Assembly (NCBI RefSeq): GCF_026914265.1
Contig: NC_069130.1
Location: 620,001-684,000, forward strand
Reading direction: 5' to 3'
Source: Mya arenaria
Taxonomy: Eukaryota; Mollusca; Bivalvia; Myida; Myidae
Length of the DNA stretch: 64,000 bases
Shown: positions 23,661-34,900 of the stretch, piece by piece
How positions within the stretch are numbered: the first letter of the stretch is position 1
Layout: every line of letters starts with the position of its first letter
The notes under the pieces: model-generated
Databases searched by the model: none
Seen by the model: the letters and a program-made list of their open reading frames with translations, nothing else
Told to the model about the DNA's origin: nothing
Position numbers and translations under genes: made by a program

Positions 23661-23958
23661 ATGCACCAGTCAATTGCAACCACGCCACCGCCACCTCCCC
23701 CCACTGCCCCCCCCCCCCCCCCAGGTCCAGAGGCATACCGGTGATAGCCGGGAAAATGGGCCGGGTTTTTACCTTTTGGCCCCGCAGTGCCGGGTGAATG
23801 CGGTGGTTTTGTCTTCGCGCCAAAAATAACGGGGATTAGGCCTTACCTAGGGTCCCCTGAGTGCGGGGACATCTGCAGTTCATCACCGCAGGGCGGGAAC
23901 GAAAGTCCCCGTTATTCCCCGGACCTGGGGCGGCCGTGGTTACAATTGACTGGTGCAT
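23661..23958. mobile_element. MITE family A, copy 2
   Basis: The ends are ATGCACCAGTCAATTGCAAC and ACAATTGACTGGTGCAT. The interior is inverted relative to copy 1 (it contains GGCCCCGCAGTGCCGGGTGA). Its end is only 13 bp upstream of the ATG of the eIF5A-like gene, so any promoter or 5' UTR for that start would lie in or beyond it. Confidence 0.88.
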
Positions 23959-24137
23959 AATTGCATAAGATGATTGTGATATTGTTTAATTGATCATCAC
24001 TATTTCTTATTCCTGTGTGTTGTAGGTGAACATGCTCGTCAAATATTTTCAATTTATAGAAACAGCTAAATGCATAGTTACGAGACCTAAGTAACCAGGG
24101 ACGCTAATTACGAACAGTTTCAAGTCTTGAGTTCAGA

Positions 24138-24481
24138 CATTTGGAACTCCTCGCCCATTTTCCATCGAAAACAACATCGACATTATGCCGGTACATCAGT
24201 AGAAGTACATGTAGTTAGTATTTTATTTTGATAAAAGTAAAAGTTAATTGTAGTATTTCAACATGTCCTTTGTATAACTATAGTGTATTGATTGCCAGTG
24301 AAGTGTATATTACTTAAATAATTAAGATTCCCGAGAGTAAATTCATCACGTTTAACTTGTAAATTGAAATTACTACGCGATCTACTGGCAGCGTAGTTAA
24401 ATGTAAGATTTCTGACTTTGTAAACCGTCCATATACATCCGAGGTTGTTTTCGATGGATAATGACCGAGGTGTTCCGAATG
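24138..24481. mobile_element. MITE family B (Mutator-like), copy 3, with 9-bp target duplication
   Basis: The left end CATTTGGAACTCCTCGCCCA and the right end GGTGTTCCGAATG are inverted repeats. The flanks are identical 9-mers, GAGTTCAGA at 24129-24137 and 24482-24490. Long inverted ends with a 9-bp duplication are the signature of Mutator-like elements. No transposase is present, so it needs one supplied in trans. Confidence 0.9.
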
Positions 24482-24490
24482 GAGTTCAGA

Positions 24491-25193
24491 GCCAAGTGGC
24501 AAAACTTCAAACCTTCATACCACTGTTACTTTCTTTCTGGTTGAGTGTTGATGATGAAATCTGCTGAATTTCATTTCTATTCGAAATAATACACTTACAT
24601 ATGTATTCACATTTATATTTGTAAAACGAATAAAATAAAGAGGATTCTTTTTTATTTAATAATAGTGCTTTTCCGTGAGTCTCAGTCTAGACTTGGACTT
24701 GAGATATTGTTCGGAATCATGGCCCCCCCACGCCTCAATTTCTCTAAAAATCTTCATTTAATAATATAAAGTTCTCAATCCATTACATTTATATTTTATT
24801 TATTTTGTATGATCATAAAGATATTTCTCTTTAAAGGGACTTGACACAAGATGGTCCAAAAATCGGCAAATACAGTATTTCCCCGAAACAAGCCTAGAAT
24901 TACCAATACGAGCTAGTTTGAGGCTGATAATACATTATTATACATGAATAAAATAATAATTTGTTGCTGTCTCAGCTGAGTTTTATGGTAGTATTATTCA
25001 AATCTGCTAAACATTTATAAGGTTAATCAGCAGCCAGTTTTACGAATTTTAATAAGGTGAATCGGTATAGTAACAGAGGCTTCGTAAGTAGACAAAATAC
25101 AATCTCGAACACTATAACTGTAAAAGGTTATTTGTAGGTATTAAAGAAATTAATAATGCGACTACATCGCATTAAACCATTTAGTTTGGTAAA
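24491..25193. other. Gene-free stretch
   Basis: AT-rich sequence with no exon, RNA gene or recognisable mobile element. Confidence 0.4.
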
Positions 25194-25619
25194 TACGAGG
25201 GCCATTCAAAAATATTAGTTTGGCGCACAGTAATATCATCACAGAACTTCACCGACGTCACACGACACAAAGTGTATCAAATCTTTTCAAAATATACGCC
25301 GTTACAATCAATGCAATGCCTGTGTCGTCGCAACCATTCGGCAAAAACTTCCCAGTACCACGCCGGCTTTAATTTAGAAACAAAAGCGCTTGCGTCGTGT
25401 GACGTCGGTGACGTTCTGTGACGATTTTACTATACGCGTGGTATGTACATGTGCATATGTTATCTTACAGCAGCGCTCTTAATACTGATCGGATTTTGAT
25501 GAAATCCCGTGTATTAAATCAATACATGTAGTTCTGCGTTATATTCACTGCGTTTTTATTTATCTTACAATTTGCGAACGCCAAACTAATAGTTTATGTA
25601 TTTTTGAATGGCCCTCGTA
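25194..25619 (-). mobile_element. Tc1/mariner-type remnant, 426 bp
   Basis: The ends TACGAGGGCCATTCAAAAAT and the inverse ATTTTTGAATGGCCCTCGTA are inverted repeats. On the minus strand a short stretch reads like the transposase C-terminus (FAEWLRRHRHCIDCNGVYFE, like the mariner RW..C....G.YFE end). The rest of the transposase is lost, so it is an internally deleted copy. TA at both edges would be the usual target. Confidence 0.7.
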
Positions 25620-26100
25620 CATACTAATAATGTTGATTTAACTTCACCAAATAACTTACTAGTCTATTCGTGAAATTCTTCGCAGCTCGCAAATCCTTAG
25701 ACATATTGAATCATCAACTGTTACATCAAAATAACTCGGCCCTGTTAAAAAATTCTATGACAGTGAACAACGCAAAAAAAAAATGTTATATATATATACA
25801 CAAACTATTTCACAACCTGTTTCAGATAGTTGTGCAATAATTGCAACAGTATCTAGAAATCATCTAAGGGAGAAAACTACGACTTGACTGATGAAGTCGT
25901 TAAATACTAGTTATCTTTGGAGTATGTAAAATATATAATGTAGTATGTATCTATATACATGCACGTGTAGCGCCGTCAAGTGAAATGCGAGTTAATTATT
26001 AACTGCAAAAAAAATTAGTTACATGTGACGTGTTTCTATAGTGTTCATTTTTTCAATTATTCTATAAACATATATATCAAAACGTTATTAATTATGTGAT

Positions 26101-26185
26101 CTCATATTGGCCCAATTATTTGTCCGAGGTCTTCTGTATTTGCCAAATAGTGCTGACCGAGGGCAAATAATTCGGCCAATATGAA
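26101..26185. mobile_element. 85-bp hairpin element
   Basis: Arms of about 31 bp, TCATATTGGCC.AATTATTTG on the left and CAAATAATTCGGCCAATATGA on the right, are inverted with a short loop. It could form a single hairpin and may be a very small MITE. Confidence 0.6.
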
Positions 26186-26694
26186 ATAAACTAATTTATA
26201 AGTATTTTATTTTATAACTTAACTATTACTCATGGTACGAAATTTTGGTTAAAAACATTCTAATAACTTACCTTGAAGCCTATTTATCCCTTATTCATGG
26301 TGTCTGCTTTTCTAGACTTGACTGCTGATTTTGACATGCATCTTTGAGTGACATTGCACATATTTATGAATAAAGCACTGAACAGTCTAAGGAAGCATGT
26401 CTTTTCGTGTCCATTTCGTAAATCGTTTGTCAAAAGTTCAAAATTCTCCTCGGCCATCTTGGCGGTTTTCAAAAAGAACCGTATAAAGTGGTTGAAGTAT
26501 TTAATAGGCTAGTTATTCCAAATAGGTTAATTTAAACGAAGCACACAATTTTGAAAATAGTCGGAAAAACGGAAAACATAATGGCTACCTTTTAAAATAA
26601 TTTCCAGCATATTTGTCATATTAGGCGAGTTTCGACAGCCTATGAAAATGGTCCATTTCTCAAATTCTATGTATTGTAGCCAATCAAAACGGAT

Positions 26695-26757
26695 GAAACT
26701 CATATTGGTCGAGTTTGGTTGATATTGGCCGAGTTTAGTCGACATTGGCCGAGTTTG
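26695..26757 (+). repeat. 20-bp tandem repeat, about 3 units
   Basis: Versions of ATATTGGCCGAGTTTGGTTG repeat about three times. The open frame across it is not evidence of coding. Confidence 0.7.
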
Positions 26758-26884
26758 GGCATATAATGTCGCAAATTGTCTGGTATTAGTACCGCGATTG
26801 TCCCAGTGTCGCGTCAAATACGTAAAAGTTGAGTAATAGTACCATATAATTAGCATTTGCATGATATGAAAACAGAAGTTATTT

Positions 26885-27210
26885 ATGCACCAGTCAATTG
26901 TAACCACGCCCCCCCATATCCGGGGATAGCCTGGAAAATGGGCCGTGTTTTACCTTCCAGGTGGCCCCGCAGTGCCGAGTGAATGCGGTGGTTTTCTCTT
27001 CGCGCCAAAAAAAAGCGGGAAATGGGCCTTACCTAGGGTCCCTGGACAGTGGTGTGTGGGGACATTTGGCGGGGATTTTACAAGCAGTTCGTCCTCGCAG
27101 GGCGGGGACTTTACCCTTGATTTGCTGGACCAATAGTCAAAGTCCCCGCTATCCCACGGACCTGGGGGATAGGGTGGGGGCGGGGGCGTGGTTACAACTG
27201 ACTGGTGCAT
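26885..27210. mobile_element. MITE family A, copy 3
   Basis: The ends are ATGCACCAGTCAATTGTAAC and ACAACTGACTGGTGCAT. The interior includes GGCCCCGCAGTGCCGAGTGA and CCTTACCTAGGGTCCC, shared with copy 2 in the same orientation. Several open frames inside it come from its GC-rich text and are not genes. Confidence 0.88.
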
Positions 27211-27884
27211 TACGGGTACGCTAGGGTTTATCAGTTGCACCCTCATTTATTTATCGTTTTGACAACTATTTTTAATTTTAATGTCTGGAAAACAGTGATA
27301 TAAGACTGCTGAGTGCTGACAAGAGATTCCATATTTACGTTCGAAAATTGATGTTTAATGGCGAAAAGCGTTACTAAGCTTTCAGAAAAGTGCAATTTTC
27401 GGCATTTACCATACAGTTGAGATCTGTTCTATTCTGATTTATCTAATATGACTGAATTGAAGATATTGATGCCAAATTCAGCCGATTCTGAGTGTCAAAA
27501 CTGACAATCTGTGACAGTTTAGCTAAAGAGTAATGGCCGGTTGCTGCTCCCTCTTCTTTTTAGGTAGCACCCTTCCGCTCCTCAATGAGCGAAGCATAAG
27601 ATCAGGATAGCTTTCATATAATCAAGTTACATAATCACGCTAATCTGTTTCCTGTGTTATAACCAGTACTGTTGGCCATCTTGAGAGGAAATGAAAAGGT
27701 TCCACTGAGCAGGATACATTTCAGTTTGTTTGAGTTTATCTAGGTCTGCCCGTGCCCATTGGCTGCATTATGGCTTGACCCCGCCGTGACGCCATCAAGA
27801 CTTAAATTGTGTTTAAATGCCATAAGTGACATGTGATAGAAGTGACAGCAATTCGCAGTCAAATCCAGACATTGGAATAAACAG

Positions 27885-28170
27885 TGAGATACAAAAGATC
27901 CGGGTGCGATACCCTAGCTCTTTGTGAAGAGACCTCTTGGTTCTTTAACGTGCTCGGTGTAAAGCACCGATACACGGGACACAACTTTCCTTGGTTGAAC
28001 CAGTACCGAGAACACCACTTTTCAAAGCACTACCCTTTAAATGCCGAGCGCCAGGCAAGGGAGCTACTTGTACCAACGTTTAATGTCTTTCGGTATGACA
28101 CGGCCCGGAATCGAACCCACGACCTCCCGCATCGTAGGCGGACGCCTTAACCACTAGGACACGGAGACGG
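27885..28170 (-). mobile_element. tRNA-derived SINE, about 285 bp
   Basis: On the minus strand the head reads CGTGTCCTAGTGGTTAAGGC (A box) and GTGGGTTCGATTCCGG (B box). The anticodon arm CCGC-CTACGAT-GCGG points to tRNA-Arg(ACG) as the source. A body with CACGTTAAAGAACC and AGGGTATCGCACCCGGA follows. Such tRNA-headed SINEs with a conserved centre are common in molluscs; the named family was not determined. Pol III transcription would run leftwards. Confidence 0.8.
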
Positions 28171-30440
28171 TGAATACATCTCATAGCCTGTGGCTGGGAT
28201 GTGGAAAACGATATACCACTCTCACCTCCTGAAGTGGTCTCTGATATGCTCAGCAGGATACAATAAGCCCCGCCTACAAGCTAGTAGTCAGCGATGAACA
28301 TGCATTATATTAATGTATTTCACGAACCAAACTGTTGTACAAAATAGACCTATTAAACAAATCCCGTTTCGGGTCCGACTCACTGCTTTACATACACTAG
28401 GATCTGTTACTTTATGTTCTTACCATACATAACGCACAACAGTACACGTCCTTGTTCGCAAATTTAAACTACCGGCTGAGAACGAGATGGTGTCAAGCCA
28501 GGGTGGCATTTTCCTTGAAACAAAGATAGTGGCGAGTGTGATAATTATAGCTTTATACATCATATATTGGCCGACATTGCTGAAAGATGCAACTCTTACT
28601 CGATATACCGAAATTGATACAAATGTTTAAATTGACCAAACCGATTGAATACATATCGAACGCAATGCTTTTTATGAATGATACTGCGTTTAATTTAAGA
28701 AAGGTGCAGAAAACACGGAAATTCTACCTTATGAGATGATAGTTGATCCTCCCTGTAAATCTTATAGCACTGTTCAATCATTTAATATCAATTTGGTGCG
28801 TTAATACACAGTTATAAATATTTTCCAAAAATGCATTATTTAGTTAAGTTGCTCAAGGTGTATCACTCATAATGTGTGCTTGTTATACATGTGTATGTAT
28901 CGATTTTAAATACGAATGTCAATTAAATGTTTTGGGAGCATCAATTATTGCAGCCACTGTTCTGTTCCACTACATATACGCACGAGGTGGTCATAATATA
29001 CATAGTTGTAATAGTATATAATAATATTACTATAACATGTACCCCAAATTGTCTTGTTTTTGAATAAAGGCTTTTTTTTCTTGCATACCGGACGTGTTTC
29101 CAGTCATGTGACCAGTGCTGGAAAACCCTGCCTTACAGGAGTCACGCGGAACAACGCGCCACTTATTTCTTTTATTGTATGGTTCATGAAAAGTATATTT
29201 CAATAAAGCGCAATCAATTAAGTATGCAAGAAAAAAAATACTGCGCTTTATGACGTCAGTAAACATGTCGCACGCGTTTTTTGGTGAAATTTACAAAAGT
29301 GCGTTTTTTTACGTAAATTTTTCAACAAATTATTTTAGAAAATGATATGCAAGAAAAAATATCAATCCCGTTTTTCCGGTCTGGATAAAAAAATCCGACC
29401 CTCGGAAAGCCTAGTTACATCATTGAAATATATTGTAAATACGTTTAGCTATTCATCCCTGGAGGAATTGGAAGCATATCTTCATGTTTCGCCATTTATG
29501 CATTGACAGTAGAGAAATCTTATTTCAGTATACAAGTATTCCAGGCTCGAGGGAGCGATGATGGGTAGACGCACTGCGCACACGGGTTCGATGTAGTAAA
29601 CAGTTATCAAAAACTATTAAATTCAATCAAGCAATTTAGTTAAATGTAAGCAGACAAAGGGGGCAGGCACATACTCGCACAAGGCTATGCCTACAAGGTC
29701 AAGTTTATACAAACATGTCCCCATTCCTGCTACAGTGCATGGCGATATTTCAGGAACTTGAACAGAATATACACTTTGTAATTTAAATTTATTCATTATC
29801 TTTAATCAATTACTTCAAATGCTAACATACTTGATTGTTCTTCACTTTCAAGTGTCCAGAATTTGACCAGATCATTACACAAGCACCCATTTCAGACAAG
29901 GGGCAGAGTTGTTTCGTTTTCTCAGATAGCTCATTCCTAACTCATTAGAGCACGGCAATATTGACATTTTTTCACTTAATAGCACTTGACCAATGTGAAT
30001 AATATACAGCTGGTTTTAACTGTAACCAAATACCATAAATTAACTGTACATGGAAGTCACACTTTTTATCATAAACTTGTAGAATTACAACCATGTTGCA
30101 ACTGCCACCTGTCTGGGCAATGATAAAATAGAGTATGTTGTCCAGTATAATGTACTGGTTACAAAGTTCTAAAATCAGAATAAACTTACGCTTTTATTTC
30201 CTAAGTCATGTTAATTTACAATATACAGGGATGTGATTGACCTGGCAGCTGGAGGGCTGAAACCATTTCGGCCATGGGTTCTTGGGGCACGTTTGTGGTC
30301 AAAAGCACAGTGACGTAGAAGAAAAACTGACTTTTTAGAAGCTCTTTTGAGGGTTCTTCTGACTTTAAATTCGAAGCAAACTAGGATATCAACTCTAACA
30401 ACCAAAAGTACAGTAGTATCTTTTGTAATCAGATAAAAAA
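28171..30440. other. Gene-free stretch
   Basis: AT-rich sequence with no exon of recognisable protein and no clear mobile element. The short open frames have no fitting splice sites or family motifs. Confidence 0.4.
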
Positions 30441-30469
30441 AATTATTATTATTATTTTTTTTTATATAT

Positions 30470-30500
<31 letters not shown>

Positions 30501-30503
30501 GGG
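30440..30503 (+). repeat. ATT/T-tract followed by a poly-G run
   Basis: An (ATT)n and T-tract runs straight into more than 20 G in a row. Such a run can form quadruplex structures and is also a typical place for assembly error. The proline-rich frames on the minus strand are translations of this tract. Confidence 0.9.
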
Positions 30504-31926
30504 TCCCTTGGGCTATTATATCCGCGGAATTCCGCGGACAAATCACATCCCTGAATATAGGACCAAAAAAGATTCAATGATAAAAAGTGTGGCTGAAGAA
30601 AACAATCAGATGTTTGGGAAATAAATACATGTATACAAAAAATGAGCAGTGGACACATATTGTTGCATAAATCCCAAACATATGCCGAATTACTAAAACA
30701 AGTCAATAAATGATTTTGTTACTGAATAAGAACCACACTATGATACATTATTAACTCCATTTAGAAGCTATAGAACAAGTTATATTTAAAACGATTTTTA
30801 ATACACAATAATGTTCACAAGAAAATCACTTGAAAACTTTCAATTAAATCAAAATGTTATTTTTCTCACTTAATTTCAATTAATAATTTCGCACAAGCCT
30901 TAAATTATAGCAATTAACATCACATCATCAGTCTAAATACAACGTACATGTTTATGAACAATTATGCAGTATTAAATCAAAATGACAAACATCGCCTTTG
31001 CAGATAGATTTATAATAATTTTTATATCTCTCAGAAGATGAAGGGGTGCTGGCCGAAGAAAATTCTATAAACATAAAAAATATTATTACATCGATTTAAA
31101 CCAATATAATGTCAAATTACATTTTTTATTTATATATATTACATACATACTGATGATTATAAACCCTTTCTCGAATGGTTTTCAATGTAAACAAACTTTC
31201 AAAAACATTTATAAAATAACAAAAAATATGGAAAAAATGATTCTCACTTTTTTTAGGGTGCTAAAAAAATAGGTAAATGGAAGAGAGTTTGGACAAATGG
31301 GAACAATTCTGACATAGCCGCTTCAAGCACACCTTTTCTCTCTAATGGCTTCCTAACAATTCATATTGAACAAATCAATTTCATAATGCAAAATGAACAG
31401 GAAAGGAAACGATCTAAAGCACTTTTTATTTCACATTATAACAACTTGTATAACAAGAATTACCACGTTCCATTTCACTCGTATATAACATATTTCTACA
31501 AAACAGTTCAATTATTTGAAACATTAATGATATCCATTACAATTTAAATGTTCAATTTTCATGGAGCTGGTGGCCAAACGCAAGCATAATGACTTTAGAC
31601 AGCAGTAAACAGTCATATCATTCAAACCTGAAGTTTGCAATGTAAATGTGTAAGAAAACAGGCATCATTAGATTTAGCACTCATTGATACTTCTGATCAT
31701 TTGTGTACAAAGCATTATTCAAATTCCTTGATTGATTCAAGTGTTTTACTAATGTCCAAGTATTTGGTTAACAACCAGGCTTTTAAAAGCAGCTCACACA
31801 ACTTTTTTGCCATACTGTAACCACTGATTCCAGAAAGCCCAGGACACAGGTTGGTAAATACATGTTAGAGAAGTTATCCAGTACTACGTGGTTCTTTATG
31901 GAAAATTGAAGCAGGGTTGGTCTCGT
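30504..31926 (-). other. Probable 3' UTR and downstream flank of eIF5A
   Basis: No coding exon is seen. The minus-strand sequence after the eIF5A stop at 31927 is AT-rich. Candidate AATAAA signals (TTTATT on the plus strand) occur near 31424 and 31125, but the true 3' end cannot be fixed by reading. Confidence 0.35.
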
Positions 31927-34900
31927 CTAGCTCGATATTTTGAAGCTTATAATGCGTTCTTGACCCAAAGCCTTCAACACAGTCACCTGAAAGTATAAAA
32001 TTAAAAACCAAAGGGTTAAAGAGCTTATTTAGCTGAAAATTCCTTTAAAACATTACAATTTTAAAGGAGCACAGCATTATGCATTTAATGCATTATAATA
32101 CTTGAAATAACTCATAGGACTGAAATGATATAACAATAAATAAACCCATATAATTTGTATAAGCCTTTACACTTCTTACTTAAGATGGATCTTTGGAATT
32201 AATAGCTTAGTGGTCACAAATTCTCCAGTAAAAAAAGAGCCAAAATATCAATACATTCTATCTTTACACAAAAATATAATGCTTTCTATGTCTGATCATA
32301 ACTTCGAATACAGTTGAACACCGTTAATTCGAAATTGTAGGGTCCCATAAATTTATTTCGAAATATCGGATTAACAATTTTCAGAAAATGACAAAATTTG
32401 CGAGTTAAAGATGACGTGAAATATTAAGTTGTGAAGATTGCAATGTCTGTTACACGTTACTAGTACTATACATTCGGTGTGAGCGATCTTTCTTATACAT
32501 GTTTGTTGAATTATTGTTTAATAAATGACAAATAATTTGTTCAAATCTGGCGAGATTATATACAATGAATCGCTCATTTTCTGACATGATGTTTGTACCA
32601 TACGCATGCTCCATGCCATTCTTTAACAAGAGCTAATTGTGCTCCATTGTCACCTCAAGCCGATGCTCAAGTGCATTCACAGTGTGGTGTGAAAAACTAA
32701 GATTAAAAATTTGAAATAAAGATTGATAAATAGGTGTGAAATACCAAAACAACAAAATAACATTAATTTCTAAGTAACTTTTTTGACAGAAAAAATATGA
32801 AAATATTTCTCGGCCTATAAATGACTACACTATTTTCTGCTTCTACACGTGTGAAATATTTTAGATTTGCTTGTACTATAAAGATGAAATCCATGACCAA
32901 AATTTTTAACTTGATTGAATTTTGTAGAACGATACCACGCTGTGTGCGGTGAAATTTTCGCATTAAATCACAAATGGGGTACCTCCATCAACTAGAGCTG
33001 TCACCGAATTGATGAATACCCCCAAATGCTGCCTGGACACAGGAATGGCAAACCATTCCTTTGAAAAGAGGCCATAACTCCAAGGTTACTGCACACTGCA
33101 TCTTCTTTTATTATGCATGTATTGTTTGTCCGGAAACCGTTTTTTCTATTTTCGTAACAGTGCACAAAAACCTTTACTCCACTGCCCCCATTTTCAATCA
33201 CAAGCATTGTCTTCACAGAAGCTGCCTATACAGCAAGTTTCATCACAATATCTCATGCCCAATTAAAGTTATGAAGCAGGAACCATTTTTCTATTTTTAG
33301 TAACAGTAACCTTCACCTTGGCCCCAATCAAATTTGACCTGTATCTTCTGATGTTACACCTGTGTACCAAAATGTTCAAATCTGTCAAGCCTTTCATGAG
33401 TTATCGTCCGGAAACCATTTTTCTATTTTTAGTAACAGTGACCTTGACCCCACCAGCCCCAATATCGAACTTGATCTGTATCTTCTGATGTTACACCTGT
33501 GTACCAAAATTTTTTTCAAATCCGTTTAACCTTTCATGAGTTATCGTCCAGAAACAGTTTGGTTTTTATTAGTAACAGTGACCTTCACCTTGGCCCCACC
33601 AGCCCCAATATCGAACTTGACCTGTATCTTCTGATGTTACACCTGTGTACCAAATTTTTTTCAAATCTGTCAAGCCTTTCATGAGTTATGGTCCGGAAAC
33701 CGTTTTTTCTATTTTTAGTAACAGTGACCTTGACCCCACCAGCCCCAATATCGAACTTGACCTGCATCTTCTGATGTTACACCTGTGTACCAAATTTTTT
33801 TTTTGCAAATCTGTCTAGCCTTTCATGAGTTATCGTCCGGAAACCATGAAAACCGACAGACCGACAAGCTCACTCCTATATACCACCTCAAACTTCGTTT
33901 GTGGGGGTATAATTAACACATCATGAAATCGAAGGCCAATAATGTTATTCATTGGAAAGATGAAGGTCCATTGTATTTCACGTCTAATGCCAATTTATTA
34001 TGGGAGGTGTTTGTGAGAACTGCGAACGCAATTGGATGTGTCAAGCGAAATATTCCAACACGCCTTCTGGCTTTATTACAATAACAGCTAAGCAGGAGAT
34101 AATACGGCAGACATGCCTTCTTGTAATCGTTCTATTAAAGCAGAAGCCAAAACTAGTCGGTATTTAGCCTCACCGCAGGAAGGCACGTCGACAAGCCAAA
34201 AAGCCTGGTGGAAACCCTGAGTAGGCTTTTTATATTTTTTATTATGCTTTTTATAAGAACGTTTTAAACTACATATTAAAACACACACTTAAAAAACAAT
34301 TATTTCTTTTACTAACTGACGCAGTAGGGTCGACATTATTTCGTCAATAGGGTCGGTGATAGGGTGATACTTTTCCCTTGGCTACTTTTGGACTTACCAA
34401 AACTTCTTGACCATCCGCGAACTTATCACGAATACCGGAACCAATGTCATCGTCTGGTAGTTTTAGGTCCTCCCTGGTTTCCCCTTGTTCATCCATAAGT
34501 GAAACAAAATCGTCATCACTTATGTCGTTCAGCTGAAATGAAATATAGTTTTGAAATGAAAATGCAAGTCATGATTTGAACACACTTGATAGAGAATACA
34601 CACAAAATATCCAGGGTCTACTCTAAACAGTTTCAAACAAGAAGATTTTCAAAGATTTCACTATATAAGTCTGTGAGAAATTGGTGATCCACAGGGGCAT
34701 AATTTGAACAATCTTGGAAGACAACCACCAGAAAATGTTAACACCATATACCTGAGCTCTAGGCCTCATGGTTTTTGTCAAGAAGAGTTTTGTAGATTTT
34801 CCATTAGGTTGCCATGACAACCAGAGTTGCATGGAATTTTTGAAAGATGACCGACCACCCAAAGAACATCCCTGTGAAGTTTCATCAAAATTGTCTAGGC

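Noticed and set aside
26945-27246. Several GC-rich frames of 63-98 codons
   Set aside because: They lie inside MITE family A copy 3 and reflect its base composition.
27884-28150. 88-codon frame
   Set aside because: It is the antisense of a tRNA-derived SINE.
30211-30706. Proline-rich frames
   Set aside because: Caused by the poly-G run at 30480-30503 read on the other strand.
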